NCBI GenBank assembly: GCA_012744275.1
Contig: JAAYIE010000100.1
Location: 1 to 60,990, forward strand
DNA from: Desulfobulbaceae bacterium
GTDB lineage: Bacteria; Desulfobacterota; Desulfobulbia; Desulfobulbales; Desulfobulbaceae
Direction of reading: 5' to 3'
Length of the DNA: 60,990 nucleotides
This document shows, piece by piece, positions 9,685 through 19,391 of this stretch. Below the pieces are notes generated by a model. That model was not told the origin of the DNA. It was given only the letters and a program-made list of their open reading frames with translations, and made no database searches. Position numbers and translations under genes: made by a program. Numbering within the stretch: position 1 is the stretch's first letter; every line of letters begins with the position of its first letter.

Positions 9685-10665
9685 ATGGACGGTGCCATGA
9701 GTGCAGTATCGGAAAAAGCGGCCAATAAGGAACAGCAGTGGATTTATCTGACCGGAAAGGAAATCTACCAGTTTTTTACCCGGGTGAAGGGACGCCTGCA
9801 GGGCATCCAGGTTTTTGCTCTGGTGGGTAAGAGTGGCACGGGCAAAAGTTTTAGGGCCAAGTTGCTCGCCGAAAAACTGGACGCGCCCTACATCATTGAT
9901 GACGGTCTACTCATTCACGACACCACAATCCTGGCAGGCAAATCCGCTAAACAGGAAAAAAATTATATCAGCGCCATCAAGACCGCCCTTTTCTCCGACC
10001 CGGAACACCGCGACGAGGTGGTGAGAATTATCCAGGAACGAAAAGTTAAAAAAATTCTGCTTTTGGGCACCTCTGAAAAAATGGTGACCCGAGTAGCCAA
10101 TGTCCTTGAACTACCACCCATCAGCCAAATCATCCGCATCGAGGAGATCGCCAGCCAGCAGGACATCGAAAACGCAATCAAATCGCGCTTTGAAGAAGGC
10201 AAGCACGTTATCCCGGTGCCAGCCATTGAGATAAAACGTGCCTTTATTCAAAACCTCTCCGACACCATCCGTATCTTTTTCAAGGGTGCGCGCAGCAGCG
10301 ATGGCAGTAAAAAGTCCCGTTTTTTTGAGAAATCCGTTGTCCAGCCCGATTTTCACGAAAAACAGACTCCCGGAGCAGTCACCATTTCAGAGGCGGCGCT
10401 GAGCCAGATGATCATCCACTGTGTAGACGAATTTGATGACGATATTCTGGTGCGCAAAATTAAGGTGAAAGTCAACCGCAGCGGCTATGGTATTGATCTG
10501 TCCATCGATGTCCCCTTTGGCAAGACCCTCGCAGGGGGCCTGCACGGACTCAGGAACTATATCCTCAATAATATCCAGAAATACACCGGGATTGTCATCG
10601 ACCATCTGGAGATTGCAGTGGAAAAGGTGACCCAGCGAAAACCGAGACTGCCCAAAAAACAGTAA
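9685..10665 (+). CDS. P-loop NTPase with C-terminal Asp23/Gls24-like domain
   Basis: A 326-residue cytoplasmic protein. The N-terminal half has a Walker A motif, ALVGKSGTGKSFRAKLLAEK near residues 46-65, followed by hydrophobic strands IILLLGTSEKM-like near 128 and a polar linker. The C-terminal 100 residues (from about 225) read VTISEAALSQMIIHCVDEFD and YGIDLSIDVPFGKTLAGGLH, then GIVIDHLEIAVEKV, which resembles the alkaline-shock Asp23/Gls24 fold. The combination suggests a nucleotide-dependent protein with a stress- or envelope-associated module, but I know no defined function. A GGAGG-type site at 9677-9683 lies too close to the ATG at 9685, so the ATG at 9697 (MSAVSEK) may be the real start. 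It probably shares a transcript with the preceding solute-binding protein. Confidence 0.7.
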   Translation: MDGAMSAVSEKAANKEQQWIYLTGKEIYQFFTRVKGRLQGIQVFALVGKSGTGKSFRAKLLAEKLDAPYIIDDGLLIHDTTILAGKSAKQEKNYISAIKTALFSDPEHRDEVVRIIQERKVKKILLLGTSEKMVTRVANVLELPPISQIIRIEEIASQQDIENAIKSRFEEGKHVIPVPAIEIKRAFIQNLSDTIRIFFKGARSSDGSKKSRFFEKSVVQPDFHEKQTPGAVTISEAALSQMIIHCVDEFDDDILVRKIKVKVNRSGYGIDLSIDVPFGKTLAGGLHGLRNYILNNIQKYTGIVIDHLEIAVEKVTQRKPRLPKKQ

Positions 10666-11061
10666 CTGCTGGAACTGCGAGAACTGCAAAGCATTGCTGA
10701 ATTTATTCCGGTTGCCTGGATTAGCCTTGTCTGCCAACGGCCTGAAGCTGTGCTTCTTGCAGCTGCAACTTAGGGCTTGACGCCACGCACAAAGTTTTGT
10801 TAAGACATTTCTATTTTATGAGTTTCGGGTGCTGAACCACCGTTCATTTGCTGATCAATTTGAAGCACCATCCTGCGTGTGCACCGCACCCGCAAGCCAC
10901 ATGCAAGATGTGGTCAAGCCCTAATTCCTGGTGCTGTTTGATTTGCAGTGTATGGATTTCCCCACCCTTGTTCGTGTTTGGTCACCTGGGAAGCAGTCTC
11001 TTTCAACCTCTCTTGGCGGTGTCCATATTCATGGAGTAAGCCGCCGCAAAAGGATGCGTCT
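10666..11061. other. Intergenic region upstream of sucC
   Basis: About 395 bp without a recognisable gene. TTGACG at 10777-10782 could be a sigma-70 -35 element, but no good -10 follows at 17 bp. An AAAAGGA ribosome-binding site precedes the sucC ATG. The open frame entering sucC from 10948 is not conserved before residue MKIHEYQ and is not coding. Confidence 0.4.
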
Positions 11062-12219
11062 ATGAAAATTCATGAGTATCAGGCCAAAGAACTATTCCGA
11101 AAGTACAACGTAACCACCCCCAAGGGCAAACTTGCCACGACTTCGGCTGAAGTCGAGAAGATCGCCGACGAATTCGGTCTGCCGGTGGTTATCAAGGCCC
11201 AGGTTCACGCAGGCGGACGTGGAAAGGGCGGCGGGGTCAAGCTGGCCAAGACCAAGGCAGACGTCACCCCCATTGCTGATTCTATTATCGGCATGACCCT
11301 GGTCACCAAACAGACCGGTGCCCAGGGTAAAAAAGTGCGCAAGGTACTGGTAGAAGAGGGACTCAACATCAAGAAGGAACTCTACCTCTCCATCATTCCC
11401 GACCGGGAAACTGCATCCGTAGCCATTATCTGCAGCCAGGACGGCGGCATGGACATTGAGGAGGTCGCAGCCAAGACCCCTGAGCGGATCACCACTGTGA
11501 ATGTCAGCCCGGTTACTGGCATTCAGGCCTTCCACCTGAATCAGATTAACTTTGGCCTTGAGCTGGACAAAGAGCTGCACAAGCAGATGGGCGCCCTGGT
11601 ACGCAACCTCTATCAGCTGTTTGTTGATTATGACTGTTCCATGGTGGAAATCAACCCGCTGATCATTACCGCCGAGGGCAACATCCTCGCCCTGGACGCC
11701 AAGATGGATTTTGACTCCAACGCCCTGTATCGCCATCCGGATGTGGTGGAAATGCGCGATATTGAGGAGGAAGACCCTGCCGAAGCAGAAGCATCCAAGT
11801 TTGGCCTCAACTACATCAAGCTAGATGGTAATGTGGGCAACATCGTTAACGGCGCAGGTCTCGCCATGGCCACCATGGACATCGTTAAAATGGCGGGCGC
11901 TGCTCCGGCCAACTTTCTGGACGTAGGCGGCAGTGCCAATGCCGAGGCTATTGAAAATGGCTTCCGTCTTATCATGCAAGATCCGGCAGTAAAAGGCATT
12001 CTCATCAACGTGTTCGGCGGTATTCTCCGTTGTGACAATCTCGCCAATGGCGTAGTGGCCGCTGCCAATAAATTGAAGCTGTCAGTGCCGGTCGTGGTGC
12101 GCATGGAAGGCACCAACGTGGCCGAAGGCCGTAAGATTCTCGCGGAATCTGGTCTGGACCTGGTCACGGCCAAGGATCTGGCCGATGCAGCTGAAAAAGT
12201 TGCGCAGATGGTAAAGTAA
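11062..12219 (+). CDS. sucC: Succinyl-CoA synthetase beta subunit (ADP-forming type)
   Basis: Forms with SucD the enzyme that interconverts succinyl-CoA and succinate with nucleotide phosphorylation. The start at MKIHEYQAKELFRKYNV is the family N-terminus and follows an AAAAGGA site. The 385-residue length is standard. The ATP-grasp nucleotide site includes VIKAQVHAGGRGKGGGVKLA near residue 46. EINPLIIT near 197 and INVFGGILRCD near 315 are typical of the metal and CoA-ligase parts. It is 71 bp from sucD and upstream of the transcarboxylase genes, consistent with work in the succinate-propionate pathway as well as the citric acid cycle. Confidence 0.95.
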   Translation: MKIHEYQAKELFRKYNVTTPKGKLATTSAEVEKIADEFGLPVVIKAQVHAGGRGKGGGVKLAKTKADVTPIADSIIGMTLVTKQTGAQGKKVRKVLVEEGLNIKKELYLSIIPDRETASVAIICSQDGGMDIEEVAAKTPERITTVNVSPVTGIQAFHLNQINFGLELDKELHKQMGALVRNLYQLFVDYDCSMVEINPLIITAEGNILALDAKMDFDSNALYRHPDVVEMRDIEEEDPAEAEASKFGLNYIKLDGNVGNIVNGAGLAMATMDIVKMAGAAPANFLDVGGSANAEAIENGFRLIMQDPAVKGILINVFGGILRCDNLANGVVAAANKLKLSVPVVVRMEGTNVAEGRKILAESGLDLVTAKDLADAAEKVAQMVK

Positions 12220-12290
12220 CAGAGCAGGATCTGTCTGCGACACTGTTTTGCATCGATCAACGGTAACCAACACACTGATAGAGGAATAGC

Positions 12291-13172
12291 ATGAGCATCT
12301 TTGCCAATAAAAATACCCGTTTACTTGTACAAGGCATTACCGGTTCGGAAGGTATGTTCCATACCCGCGCCTGCATCGCCTATGGCACCAATGTTGTCGC
12401 CGGCGTAACCCCCGGTAAGGGCGGCCAGAAGATGGATGATGTCCCGGTCTTCAACACCGTCAAGGACGCCCGCAAGGCGACCAACGCCAACGCCTCCATG
12501 ATCTTTGTTCCACCCCGTTTCGCCGCTGACTCCATCATGGAAGCAGCCGATGCCGGTATCGAACTGGTGGTGTGCATCACCGAAGGTATTCCGGTGATGG
12601 ATATGATGAAGGTGAAGAACTACCTGGCCACTCGGCCGCAGACTCGCCTGATCGGCCCCAACTGTCCTGGCCTGCTTACCCCCGGCGAATGCAAGATCGG
12701 TATTATGCCCGGCTCCATCGTTAAGCCTGGCGGTCCCTGGGGCGTTGTTTCCCGCTCTGGCACACTTACCTACGAAGCTGTGCATCAGCTGACCCAGGTT
12801 GGCTTTGGCCAGACCACCTGTGTTGGTATCGGCGGCGACCCGGTCAACGGCACCAACTTCATCGACTGCCTCAAGGCCTTCAAGGATGATCCAGAAACCA
12901 AGGCAGTAGTCATGATCGGTGAAATCGGCGGCCATGCCGAGGAAGACGCCTGTGAGTGGATCAAGGAGAACATGCCGGACAAGCCGGTTGTCGGCTTCAT
13001 TGCTGGTCTGACCGCACCTCCGGGGCGGCGCATGGGCCATGCGGGCGCAATCGTCAGCGGTGGTAAAGGTACGGCTACCGCCAAGATTGAAGCCATGAAG
13101 GCAAGTGGTGTTCATCACTGCGAGAACCTGGGCAAAATGGGCGAGTTGTGCAAAAAGGTTTTTAAGGGCTAA
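12291..13172 (+). CDS. sucD: Succinyl-CoA synthetase alpha subunit
   Basis: CoA-binding and phosphohistidine subunit, 293 residues. [20 protein letters not shown] at the N-terminus is the CoA-binding Rossmann motif. [16 protein letters not shown] near 147, [15 protein letters not shown] near 208 and [20 protein letters not shown] near 249 contain the active-site histidine and glutamate. It has a GAGGAA site upstream of the ATG. A hairpin with a T-rich tail follows at 13184, so sucCD may form its own transcript with limited read-through to the transcarboxylase genes. Confidence 0.95.
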   Translation: MSIFANKNTRLLVQGITGSEGMFHTRACIAYGTNVVAGVTPGKGGQKMDDVPVFNTVKDARKATNANASMIFVPPRFAADSIMEAADAGIELVVCITEGIPVMDMMKVKNYLATRPQTRLIGPNCPGLLTPGECKIGIMPGSIVKPGGPWGVVSRSGTLTYEAVHQLTQVGFGQTTCVGIGGDPVNGTNFIDCLKAFKDDPETKAVVMIGEIGGHAEEDACEWIKENMPDKPVVGFIAGLTAPPGRRMGHAGAIVSGGKGTATAKIEAMKASGVHHCENLGKMGELCKKVFKG

Positions 13173-13183
13173 AAAGCCGTCAG

Positions 13184-13231
13184 GGGTCTGCTCCAGCACT
13201 GTGTTCCTGGAACAGACCCTTCTTTCTGTTT
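13184..13231 (+). terminator. Terminator-like hairpin after sucD
   Basis: Thirteen-base arms (13184-13196 and 13207-13219, one mismatch) enclose a ten-base loop and are followed by TTCTTTCTGTTT. This is consistent with a moderate intrinsic terminator separating sucCD from the carboxyltransferase genes. Confidence 0.7.
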
Positions 13232-13272
13232 GGACACCGCAATTCCACCTGCAATCCCTGTAAGGAGACAGC

Positions 13273-14823
13273 ATGAGCACAAGAGCAAAATTAGAGGAGC
13301 TGAAAAAGAAACGCGCCCAATCCCTGGAAGGCGGCGGCAAGGCAAGGATCGACAAGATCCACGCTGCAGGCAAGAAGACTGCACGTGAACGTATCGCTGC
13401 CCTGCTCGATCCGGGCAGCTTCGAAGAATACGATGCCTTCAAACTGCATCGCTGCTACAACTTCGGCATGGAAAAGGTCAAATTCCTTGGCGATGGTATT
13501 GTCACCGGTTACGGCCGTATCAATGGCCGCCCGGTCTATCTTTATGCCCAGGATTTTTCCGTTCTCGCTGGCTCGCTTTCCGGCACCCTGGCCGAGAAGA
13601 TCTGCAAGGTCATGGATCTGGGCATGAAGAACGGCATTCCGGTTATCGGTCTGAACGACTCGGGTGGCGCCCGTATCCAGGAAGGTATCGAGGCCCTGGC
13701 CGGCTATACCGAGATTTTCACCCGCAACGTGCTCTCCTCCGGCGTTGTGCCGCAGATTTCCGGTATTTTCGGACCCTGCGCCGGTGGTGCGGTGTACTCC
13801 CCTGCCCTGACCGACTTCATCATCATGGTCAAGCAGCAGTCCTACATGTTCCTGACAGGTCCGAAGGTTGTCAAGACCGTGCTCCATGAGGACATCACTA
13901 CTGAGCAGTTGGGTGGCGCGGTCATGCATACCACCAAGAGTGGTGTAACCGACTATGCAGCCGAGGATGAGGACGATGCCATCCAGTACATCAAGGATCT
14001 GCTCTCCTATCTGCCGCAGAACAACCTGGAAAATCCACCGGACGTACCCTGTGATGACCCCATCACCCGGCAGGCACCGGAACTCAACGATATCATTCCC
14101 GACAACCCCAACGCTGCCTATGACATCAAAGCAGTCATCAAAGCCACGGTTGATAACGGCGTCTTTTTTGAGATCAAGAAAAACTTCGCCCCCAACATCG
14201 TGGTGGGCTTTGCGCGTTACAACGGTAAGAGCGTAGGCATCGTAGCCAATCAGCCCGCCTATTACGCTGGTGTTCTCGACATCAACTCATCCATCAAGGG
14301 TGCACGCTTTGTCCGCTTCTGCGACTGCTTCAATATCCCGGTCATCACCTTTGTCGACGTGCCTGGCTTCCTGCCCGGCTCCGAGCAGGAATTTGGCGGT
14401 GTTATCAGAAATGGTGCGAAACTCTTGTTTGCCTATGCAGAATCCACCATTCCCAAGGTAACGGTCATCACCCGTAAGGCGTACGGCGGTGCATACTGCG
14501 TTATGTCGTCCAAGCATCTGCGTACTGATATCAACTACTCCTGGCCAACCGGTGAAATCGCGGTTATGGGTTCCAAGGGTGCGGTTGAAGTTCTCTACGC
14601 CAAGGGTGCAAAAGACGCGGAAGATCCGAAAGCATTCCTGGCAGAGAAGGAGGATGAGTACAACACCAACTTCTCCAACCCCTACTGTGCGGCCGAACGC
14701 GGTTATATAGACGACGTCATCGAGCCGGCTGAGACACGGTTCCGTATCATTAACGCACTGGAATCCATCCAGGGCAAGCGTGATACCATCCCCATGAAAA
14801 AGCATGGCAACATTCCACTGTAG
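13273..14823 (+). CDS. Methylmalonyl-CoA carboxyltransferase, 12S-type subunit (MmdA/PccB family)
   Basis: Transfers a carboxyl group between acyl-CoA and biotin. It is a 516-residue crotonase-fold carboxyltransferase of the MmdA/12S/PccB family. [20 protein letters not shown] near residue 120 and [17 protein letters not shown] near 170 form the acyl-CoA oxyanion hole. [19 protein letters not shown] near 360 and [19 protein letters not shown] near 405 form the biotin site. It is preceded by a GGAGAC site. The gene is followed by a small MmdE-like protein and a 5S/biotin-carrier fusion. With no biotin carboxylase or membrane beta subunit nearby, I infer the 12S part of a methylmalonyl-CoA:pyruvate transcarboxylase. 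A propionyl-CoA carboxylase or sodium-pumping decarboxylase is possible if partners lie elsewhere. Confidence 0.88.
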   Translation: MSTRAKLEELKKKRAQSLEGGGKARIDKIHAAGKKTARERIAALLDPGSFEEYDAFKLHRCYNFGMEKVKFLGDGIVTGYGRINGRPVYLYAQDFSVLAGSLSGTLAEKICKVMDLGMKNGIPVIGLNDSGGARIQEGIEALAGYTEIFTRNVLSSGVVPQISGIFGPCAGGAVYSPALTDFIIMVKQQSYMFLTGPKVVKTVLHEDITTEQLGGAVMHTTKSGVTDYAAEDEDDAIQYIKDLLSYLPQNNLENPPDVPCDDPITRQAPELNDIIPDNPNAAYDIKAVIKATVDNGVFFEIKKNFAPNIVVGFARYNGKSVGIVANQPAYYAGVLDINSSIKGARFVRFCDCFNIPVITFVDVPGFLPGSEQEFGGVIRNGAKLLFAYAESTIPKVTVITRKAYGGAYCVMSSKHLRTDINYSWPTGEIAVMGSKGAVEVLYAKGAKDAEDPKAFLAEKEDEYNTNFSNPYCAAERGYIDDVIEPAETRFRIINALESIQGKRDTIPMKKHGNIPL

Positions 14824-14890
14824 AATTTGTCTGTATGGCCAGTTGTAACGTTGCCTGAAAGGCTAACCCCTACATTCAGAGGATACACGA

Positions 14891-15085
14891 ATGGCAGACT
14901 CAAAAAAGAAAAAGGTTGCAGCACTTGCAGCCGTGAATGCTTATCTGCAGGAAGAGGAAGCCGCTGCTCTGCTTGCAGCGCAGGCCATAGCTGCAATACC
15001 GGTTATCCCGCCCCCCATGTGGGCCTTGGCCGGACGGCAGGATATCATGACCATGCGCCGTCTCATTCAGATGAAAGCGTTCTGA
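14891..15085 (+). CDS. Small carboxyltransferase-associated subunit (MmdE/OadG C-terminus-like)
   Basis: A 64-residue protein with a good AGAGGA site. The lysine-rich start is followed by an alanine/glutamate-rich helix (AAVNAYLQEEEAAALLAAQA), a proline linker and PPPMWALAGRQDIMTMRRL. The W-x-x-A-G-R-x-x-x-M ending is shared with the C-termini of OadG/MmdD and with the epsilon subunit MmdE of methylmalonyl-CoA decarboxylase, which stabilises that complex. There is no transmembrane segment, so it looks soluble. Its position between the 12S- and 5S-type genes supports a structural role in the carboxyltransferase complex. The assignment rests on a short motif plus context. Confidence 0.6.
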   Translation: MADSKKKKVAALAAVNAYLQEEEAAALLAAQAIAAIPVIPPPMWALAGRQDIMTMRRLIQMKAF

Positions 15086-15139
15086 TATCGATATAAAACT
15101 AGCACCGCCAACGATAACGAATCACAGGAGAATTCGACA

Positions 15140-17128
15140 ATGAGTGATCAAGTGAAGATGACCACAATGAATTACGCCGCAGATCGTCCCAAAGCTGAGA
15201 ATCCGCTCAAAGTACAGGACCTGAGCCTGCGCGACGGCCATCAGTCTCTCTTCGCCACCCGTGGCCGCACCGAGGATATGCTCCCGGTCGCGGAACAGAT
15301 GGATGAAATTGGCTACTGGGCCATTGAGACCTGGGGCGGGGCCACCTTCGACACCATGCACCGCTATCTGCAGGAAGATCCGTGGGAGCGTCTGCGTGTC
15401 CTGAAAAAATATATCAAAAAAACCCCCTTCTCCATGCTGCTCCGCGCCCAGAACCTGGTCGGCTACCGTAACTACGCCGATGATCTGGCCACCGCCTTTG
15501 TTGAACGCGCCGCCGAAAACGGCATGGATGTCTTTCGTACCTTTGACGCCCTCAACGACTACCGCAACTTTGAAACCGTTGTAAAAGGCATCAAGAAAGC
15601 TGGCAAGCATTTCCAGGGCTGCATCTGCTACACCATGACCGAGCCTCGCCTGGGCGGTGATGTTTACAATCTTGACTACTATATCCAGAAGGCCAAGGCG
15701 CTGGACGAGATGGGTGCCGACTCCATCTGCATCAAGGATATGGCCGGCCTGATAGCCCCGTATGATGCCTACAACCTGGTTAAGGCCCTCAAGGCCCAGA
15801 CCAAAACTCCGATCCATCTGCATAGCCACTACACCTCAGGCATGGCCTCCATGAGCATGCTCAAGGCAATCGAAGCGGGTGTAGACATCATCGACACCTG
15901 CGTCAGCCCCTATGCCCTGCGCACCTCGCATCCGGCTATTGAGCCGATCGTCATGGCGCTGCTTGGCACCAACCGCGACACTGGTTTTGATATCCGCAAG
16001 CTCGCTGCAGTCAACGAGATCCTCGAGCGCGAGGTAATGCCGAAGTACAAGCACCTGCTCGACACCTCCAAGATGTCTGTCATCGATATCAATGTTCTGC
16101 TCCACCAGACTCCGGGCGGCATGCTCTCCAACCTGGTGAACCAGCTGCGTGAAATGGACGCTCTGGATCGTATCGACGAGGTATTCAAGGAACTGCCGCG
16201 CGTACGTAAGGATTTGGGTCAGGTGCCGCTGGTTACTCCGACCAGCCAGATTGTTGGCATCCAGACCGTAAACAACGTACTGTTCGACACCCCGGATGAG
16301 CGCTACAAGATGATCACCGCCCAGGTAAAAGACCTGTGCTATGGCCTCTATGGCAAGACCGCGACCCCGATCAATCCGGAAGTACAGAAGAAGGCTCTGA
16401 AGGGTTATGCGCGTGGCGAAAATCCGATCACCGGACGGCCAGCAGAATTCCTTGAGCCGGAAATGGAGAAGGCCAAGAAGGAAATCGGTGATCTGGCCAA
16501 GGACATCGATGATGTCATCACCTATGCCATCTTCCCGACGACTGGCAAGAAATTTCTGGAGTGGAAATACGGCAAGATCAAGGAAGCTCCTGGCGATAAA
16601 GTGGTTACCATGGATGACGTGAAGAAGATGGATGCCTTGATTGCCAAGGCCAAGGCCGGCAAGGTCATGGAAATCCCCGACAAGCCGATTCCTGAGAAGT
16701 CCGAGAACATCCGCACCTTCAACGTCTTTGTTGATGGCGAGTATTTTAGTGTTGATGTTGATCCGACCGGCGATTTTCAGCCCGTGGCGATAGCACCGCG
16801 TGCAGCAGCTCCGGCGGCGGCAGCCAAGCCTGCAGCAGCACCGGCAGCCAAACCTGCAGCTGCTGCTGCTCCGGCAGCCAAACCTGCAGCTGCACCGGCA
16901 GCCGCAGTAGAAGGTGGCACCCCGCTGACCGCCCCTATGCCTGGTATGATCATCAAATACCTGGTGGAAGTAGGAGCAACTGTCAAGGCAGGCGAGCCAA
17001 TAGTGGTACTCGAAGCCATGAAAATGGAAAACAATCTGTCAGCTCCCTGTGACGGTACCGTCAAGGCACTGACCTGCGCTGCAGGTGATTCCGTAGCGAA
17101 AGATGCTGTACTGGCTGTAATCGGCTAA
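15140..17128 (+). CDS. Transcarboxylase 5S-type subunit fused to biotin carrier (PycB/OadA-like)
   Basis: A 662-residue two-domain protein. Residues 20-470 are a pyruvate/oxaloacetate carboxyltransferase TIM barrel with LSLRDGHQSLFATRGRTEDM at the metal site, SICIKDMAGL with the carboxylated lysine, and IHLHSHYTSGMA with the HxH ligands. An alanine/proline linker follows (about residues 550-590, built from near-identical repeats). The last 70 residues are a biotinyl domain with EAMKMENN, biotin lysine near residue 628. In Propionibacterium the 5S and 1.3S subunits are separate; here they are fused as in OadA and PycB. With the 12S-type gene upstream it would complete a methylmalonyl-CoA:pyruvate transcarboxylase. 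A strong terminator follows. Confidence 0.88.
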   Translation: MSDQVKMTTMNYAADRPKAENPLKVQDLSLRDGHQSLFATRGRTEDMLPVAEQMDEIGYWAIETWGGATFDTMHRYLQEDPWERLRVLKKYIKKTPFSMLLRAQNLVGYRNYADDLATAFVERAAENGMDVFRTFDALNDYRNFETVVKGIKKAGKHFQGCICYTMTEPRLGGDVYNLDYYIQKAKALDEMGADSICIKDMAGLIAPYDAYNLVKALKAQTKTPIHLHSHYTSGMASMSMLKAIEAGVDIIDTCVSPYALRTSHPAIEPIVMALLGTNRDTGFDIRKLAAVNEILEREVMPKYKHLLDTSKMSVIDINVLLHQTPGGMLSNLVNQLREMDALDRIDEVFKELPRVRKDLGQVPLVTPTSQIVGIQTVNNVLFDTPDERYKMITAQVKDLCYGLYGKTATPINPEVQKKALKGYARGENPITGRPAEFLEPEMEKAKKEIGDLAKDIDDVITYAIFPTTGKKFLEWKYGKIKEAPGDKVVTMDDVKKMDALIAKAKAGKVMEIPDKPIPEKSENIRTFNVFVDGEYFSVDVDPTGDFQPVAIAPRAAAPAAAAKPAAAPAAKPAAAAAPAAKPAAAPAAAVEGGTPLTAPMPGMIIKYLVEVGATVKAGEPIVVLEAMKMENNLSAPCDGTVKALTCAAGDSVAKDAVLAVIG

Positions 17129-17154
17129 TCGTTTAGCTCAAGCTTATACCCAAC

Positions 17155-17184
17155 AAGAAAGGACGCCCTTGGGCGTCCTTTCTT
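17155..17184 (+). terminator. Bidirectional terminator between the transcarboxylase gene and rfbC
   Basis: A fully symmetrical hairpin, with arms AAGAAAGGACGCCC (17155-17168) and the complement at 17171-17184, leaves an effective loop of about four bases. Both strands end in a CTTTCTT tail, so it can stop transcripts from both convergent units. Confidence 0.9.
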
Positions 17185-17312
17185 GCTTATATGGTATTTG
17201 CCCCTGCTATAAAAGGCCAAGAAGCTATAGATGGGGGTGACAAGCCCTTGTAAATCTTCCAGAAGCTACTGCGTTGCTGTAGTAAGCAAGTGTTACAGGG
17301 TAATAGAAAGGC

Positions 17313-17858
17313 TCAGGGGTAGAGATCTGCCTCCTTAAAACGCGGAGCAGCCTGGTCCTTGGCCGAGAGGATTGGCTCAGCCGTCATAGGCCAGTCAATG
17401 GCAAGATCTGGATCATTCCAGATAATGGAGCGCTCATGCTCCGGCGCATAGTAATTCGTGGTGAGGTAGAGAAATTCAGCTGCCTCCGACAAGACCACAA
17501 AACCATGGCCAAAACCTTCCGGCACCCAGAACTGTTTCTTATTTTCTGCTGATAGATGAATCCCAGTCCACTTGCCAAAGGTGGGAGAACTGCGGCGAAG
17601 ATCAACCGCCACATCAAATACTTCCCCGCTGATCACCCGCACCAGCTTGCCTTGCGGCTGCTGGATCTGATAATGCAATCCCCGCAAAACGTGGCGCACC
17701 GAGCGGGAATGATTTTCCTGCACAAAAACCGTATTCAGGCCGGTCTGTTCCTGCCAGCGACGCTGGTTAAAACTCTCAAAGAAGAATCCGCGCGCATCAC
17801 CAAAGACTTGCGGCTGGATAATCAGTACCTCGGGAATGGTTGTCCGCTCGATCTGCAT
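17313..17858 (-). CDS. rfbC: dTDP-4-dehydrorhamnose 3,5-epimerase
   Basis: Epimerises dTDP-4-keto-6-deoxyglucose during dTDP-rhamnose synthesis. It is 181 residues, the standard RmlC length. GDARGFFFESFNQRRWQEQT near residue 21, FVQENHSRSVRHVLRGLHYQ near 45 with the catalytic histidine, and VPEGFGHGFVVLSE near 111 are family motifs. It lies 5 bp downstream of rfbB. The other two pathway genes (rfbA, rfbD) are not in the window, so it may serve rhamnose or another deoxysugar. Confidence 0.93.
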   Translation of the reverse strand: MQIERTTIPEVLIIQPQVFGDARGFFFESFNQRRWQEQTGLNTVFVQENHSRSVRHVLRGLHYQIQQPQGKLVRVISGEVFDVAVDLRRSSPTFGKWTGIHLSAENKKQFWVPEGFGHGFVVLSEAAEFLYLTTNYYAPEHERSIIWNDPDLAIDWPMTAEPILSAKDQAAPRFKEADLYP

Positions 17859-17863
17859 TAGTC

Positions 17864-18949
17864 TTACTCCTTGGCCTCAATGCTCTCGCCGTACATGCTG
17901 TCGTAGTACTTCTGGTAGGATCCATCCAGCACCCCTTCCATCCAGGCACGGTTGGCAAGATACCAGTCAACAGCCTGCTCTATTCCCTGCTCAAAGGTGA
18001 AACGCGGACGCCAGCCAAGCTCGCGCTCTATCTTACTGGCGTCAATGGCATAACGCCGATCATGCCCAAGCCGGTCCCGAACAAAGGTGATCAAGGAACG
18101 GCGAGGTTCGCCACTTGGCAGAGGAGCAATTTTCTTATCCAACAGATCGCAAAGCAGTTCCACAATCTCCAAATTTTTCTTTTCGTTGTGACCACCGATA
18201 TTATAGGACTCGCCTACCCTGCCCTGTTCAAGTACCAGGGCAATTGCCTCGCAGTGATCCACCACATAGAGCCAATCGCGCACATTCTGACCATCTCCGT
18301 AAATAGGCAGCGGCTTACCATGTTGGGCGTTGTTGAGGACCAGCGGAATCAGCTTTTCTGGAAATTGATACGGGCCGTAATTGTTGGAGCAATTGGTGAG
18401 CAGCACTGGCAAATCGTAGGTATGGAAGTAGGCACGTACCAGATGATCAGACGAAGCCTTAGAGGCAGAATACGGCGAGCGTGGGTCATACGGTGTTTCT
18501 TCGGTAAAATACCCGGTCGACCCAAGGGAACCATAAACCTCATCAGTGCTGACGTGGAGAAATCGGCTGCGTTCGGTTTGCCGTTCTTGAACCTGCCAAT
18601 AGGTGCGAGCAGCCTCTAAGAGAACAAAGGTACCATTGATATTGGTGCGGATGAAGGCATCCGGGCCGGTAATAGATCGGTCCACATGGGATTCAGCGGC
18701 AAAATGGACTACCGCCTGCACATTGTGGCGACGGAACAAATCGGTAACCAGCGCCTGGTCGCAGATATCGCCGTGAACAAAAGTATAGGCAGGATGATCG
18801 GCCAGATCGGCCAAATTTGCCTGATTACCTGCGTAGGTAAGCTTGTCGAGATTCACTACGCGCCAGTCGGGGCGTTCGGTGAGCAGGTGACGAACAAAAT
18901 TGGCACCGATAAAACCGCTGCCACCGGTTACAAGAACAGTATACGTCAT
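17864..18949 (-). CDS. rfbB: dTDP-glucose 4,6-dehydratase
   Basis: NAD-dependent short-chain enzyme making dTDP-4-keto-6-deoxyglucose. It is 361 residues from the chosen ATG, where [20 protein letters not shown] is the family start with the Rossmann motif. [19 protein letters not shown] near 82, STDEVYG near 130 and [12 protein letters not shown] near 159 with the catalytic Tyr/Lys are clear. [14 protein letters not shown]-type motif appears as [16 protein letters not shown] near 220. The frame extends upstream to 19009 but would overlap the end of the DUF134 gene, so 18949 is preferred. It is cotranscribed with rfbC. Confidence 0.94.
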   Translation of the reverse strand: MTYTVLVTGGSGFIGANFVRHLLTERPDWRVVNLDKLTYAGNQANLADLADHPAYTFVHGDICDQALVTDLFRRHNVQAVVHFAAESHVDRSITGPDAFIRTNINGTFVLLEAARTYWQVQERQTERSRFLHVSTDEVYGSLGSTGYFTEETPYDPRSPYSASKASSDHLVRAYFHTYDLPVLLTNCSNNYGPYQFPEKLIPLVLNNAQHGKPLPIYGDGQNVRDWLYVVDHCEAIALVLEQGRVGESYNIGGHNEKKNLEIVELLCDLLDKKIAPLPSGEPRRSLITFVRDRLGHDRRYAIDASKIERELGWRPRFTFEQGIEQAVDWYLANRAWMEGVLDGSYQKYYDSMYGESIEAKE

Positions 18950-18962
18950 TTTTTCACTTTTT

Positions 18963-19271
18963 TTAAGGTTGATCGGTAGGGGCATCTTTGGATGTATCTT
19001 CAAAAACAAGAGCTGCGCCAGTACTCAATGCCTCGGCAACCTTGCGACGTGCAGAGGTGAGGATACGCTGCACCGTTCCCCTGGATACCCCCATACGCTG
19101 GCCCGCCTCCTCCTGAATCAGTCCTTCATAGTCGCAGAGACGAAGTGCTTCCAGTTCATCGTGCTGCAGGGATATCTGTTTCAGTTCCATCAGGCTGATG
19201 CCTGTGGGCTTGAATGCCTTACCATGAAAACGGCCACCACATACACGTTTTTTCTTGGGACGGGGCGACAT
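18963..19271 (-). CDS. DUF134 family predicted DNA-binding protein
   Basis: A 102-residue protein starting [20 protein letters not shown], the typical DUF134 N-terminus. A helix-turn-helix follows ([20 protein letters not shown] with [20 protein letters not shown]), as in sigma-70 region 4-like regulators. An AAGGA site nine bases upstream supports this start over the longer open frame to 19388. Family members are small predicted transcription regulators, often in anaerobes. Targets are unknown. It lies between the diadenylate cyclase gene and rfbBC on the same strand. Confidence 0.85.
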   Translation of the reverse strand: MSPRPKKKRVCGGRFHGKAFKPTGISLMELKQISLQHDELEALRLCDYEGLIQEEAGQRMGVSRGTVQRILTSARRKVAEALSTGAALVFEDTSKDAPTDQP

Positions 19272-19391
19272 CACCAGTTTTCCTTGATATCCATGGGCTG
19301 CAATCTTTCTATCCAGGGGGATTGAGAACGACTTAAAAGCTGGTCTGCCTGATTCGACAGGACACACAGATAACACAACAATATACACGCC

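Noticed and set aside
12321-13442. A 373-codon minus-strand open frame
   Set aside because: Antisense to sucD and the carboxyltransferase start. It is a by-product of codon bias in the real genes.
16800-16910. Short tandem repeats rich in GCAGC/CCGGCAGCC
   Set aside because: They encode the alanine/proline linker between the carboxyltransferase and biotin domains. This is normal for such fusions and not a separate repeat element.
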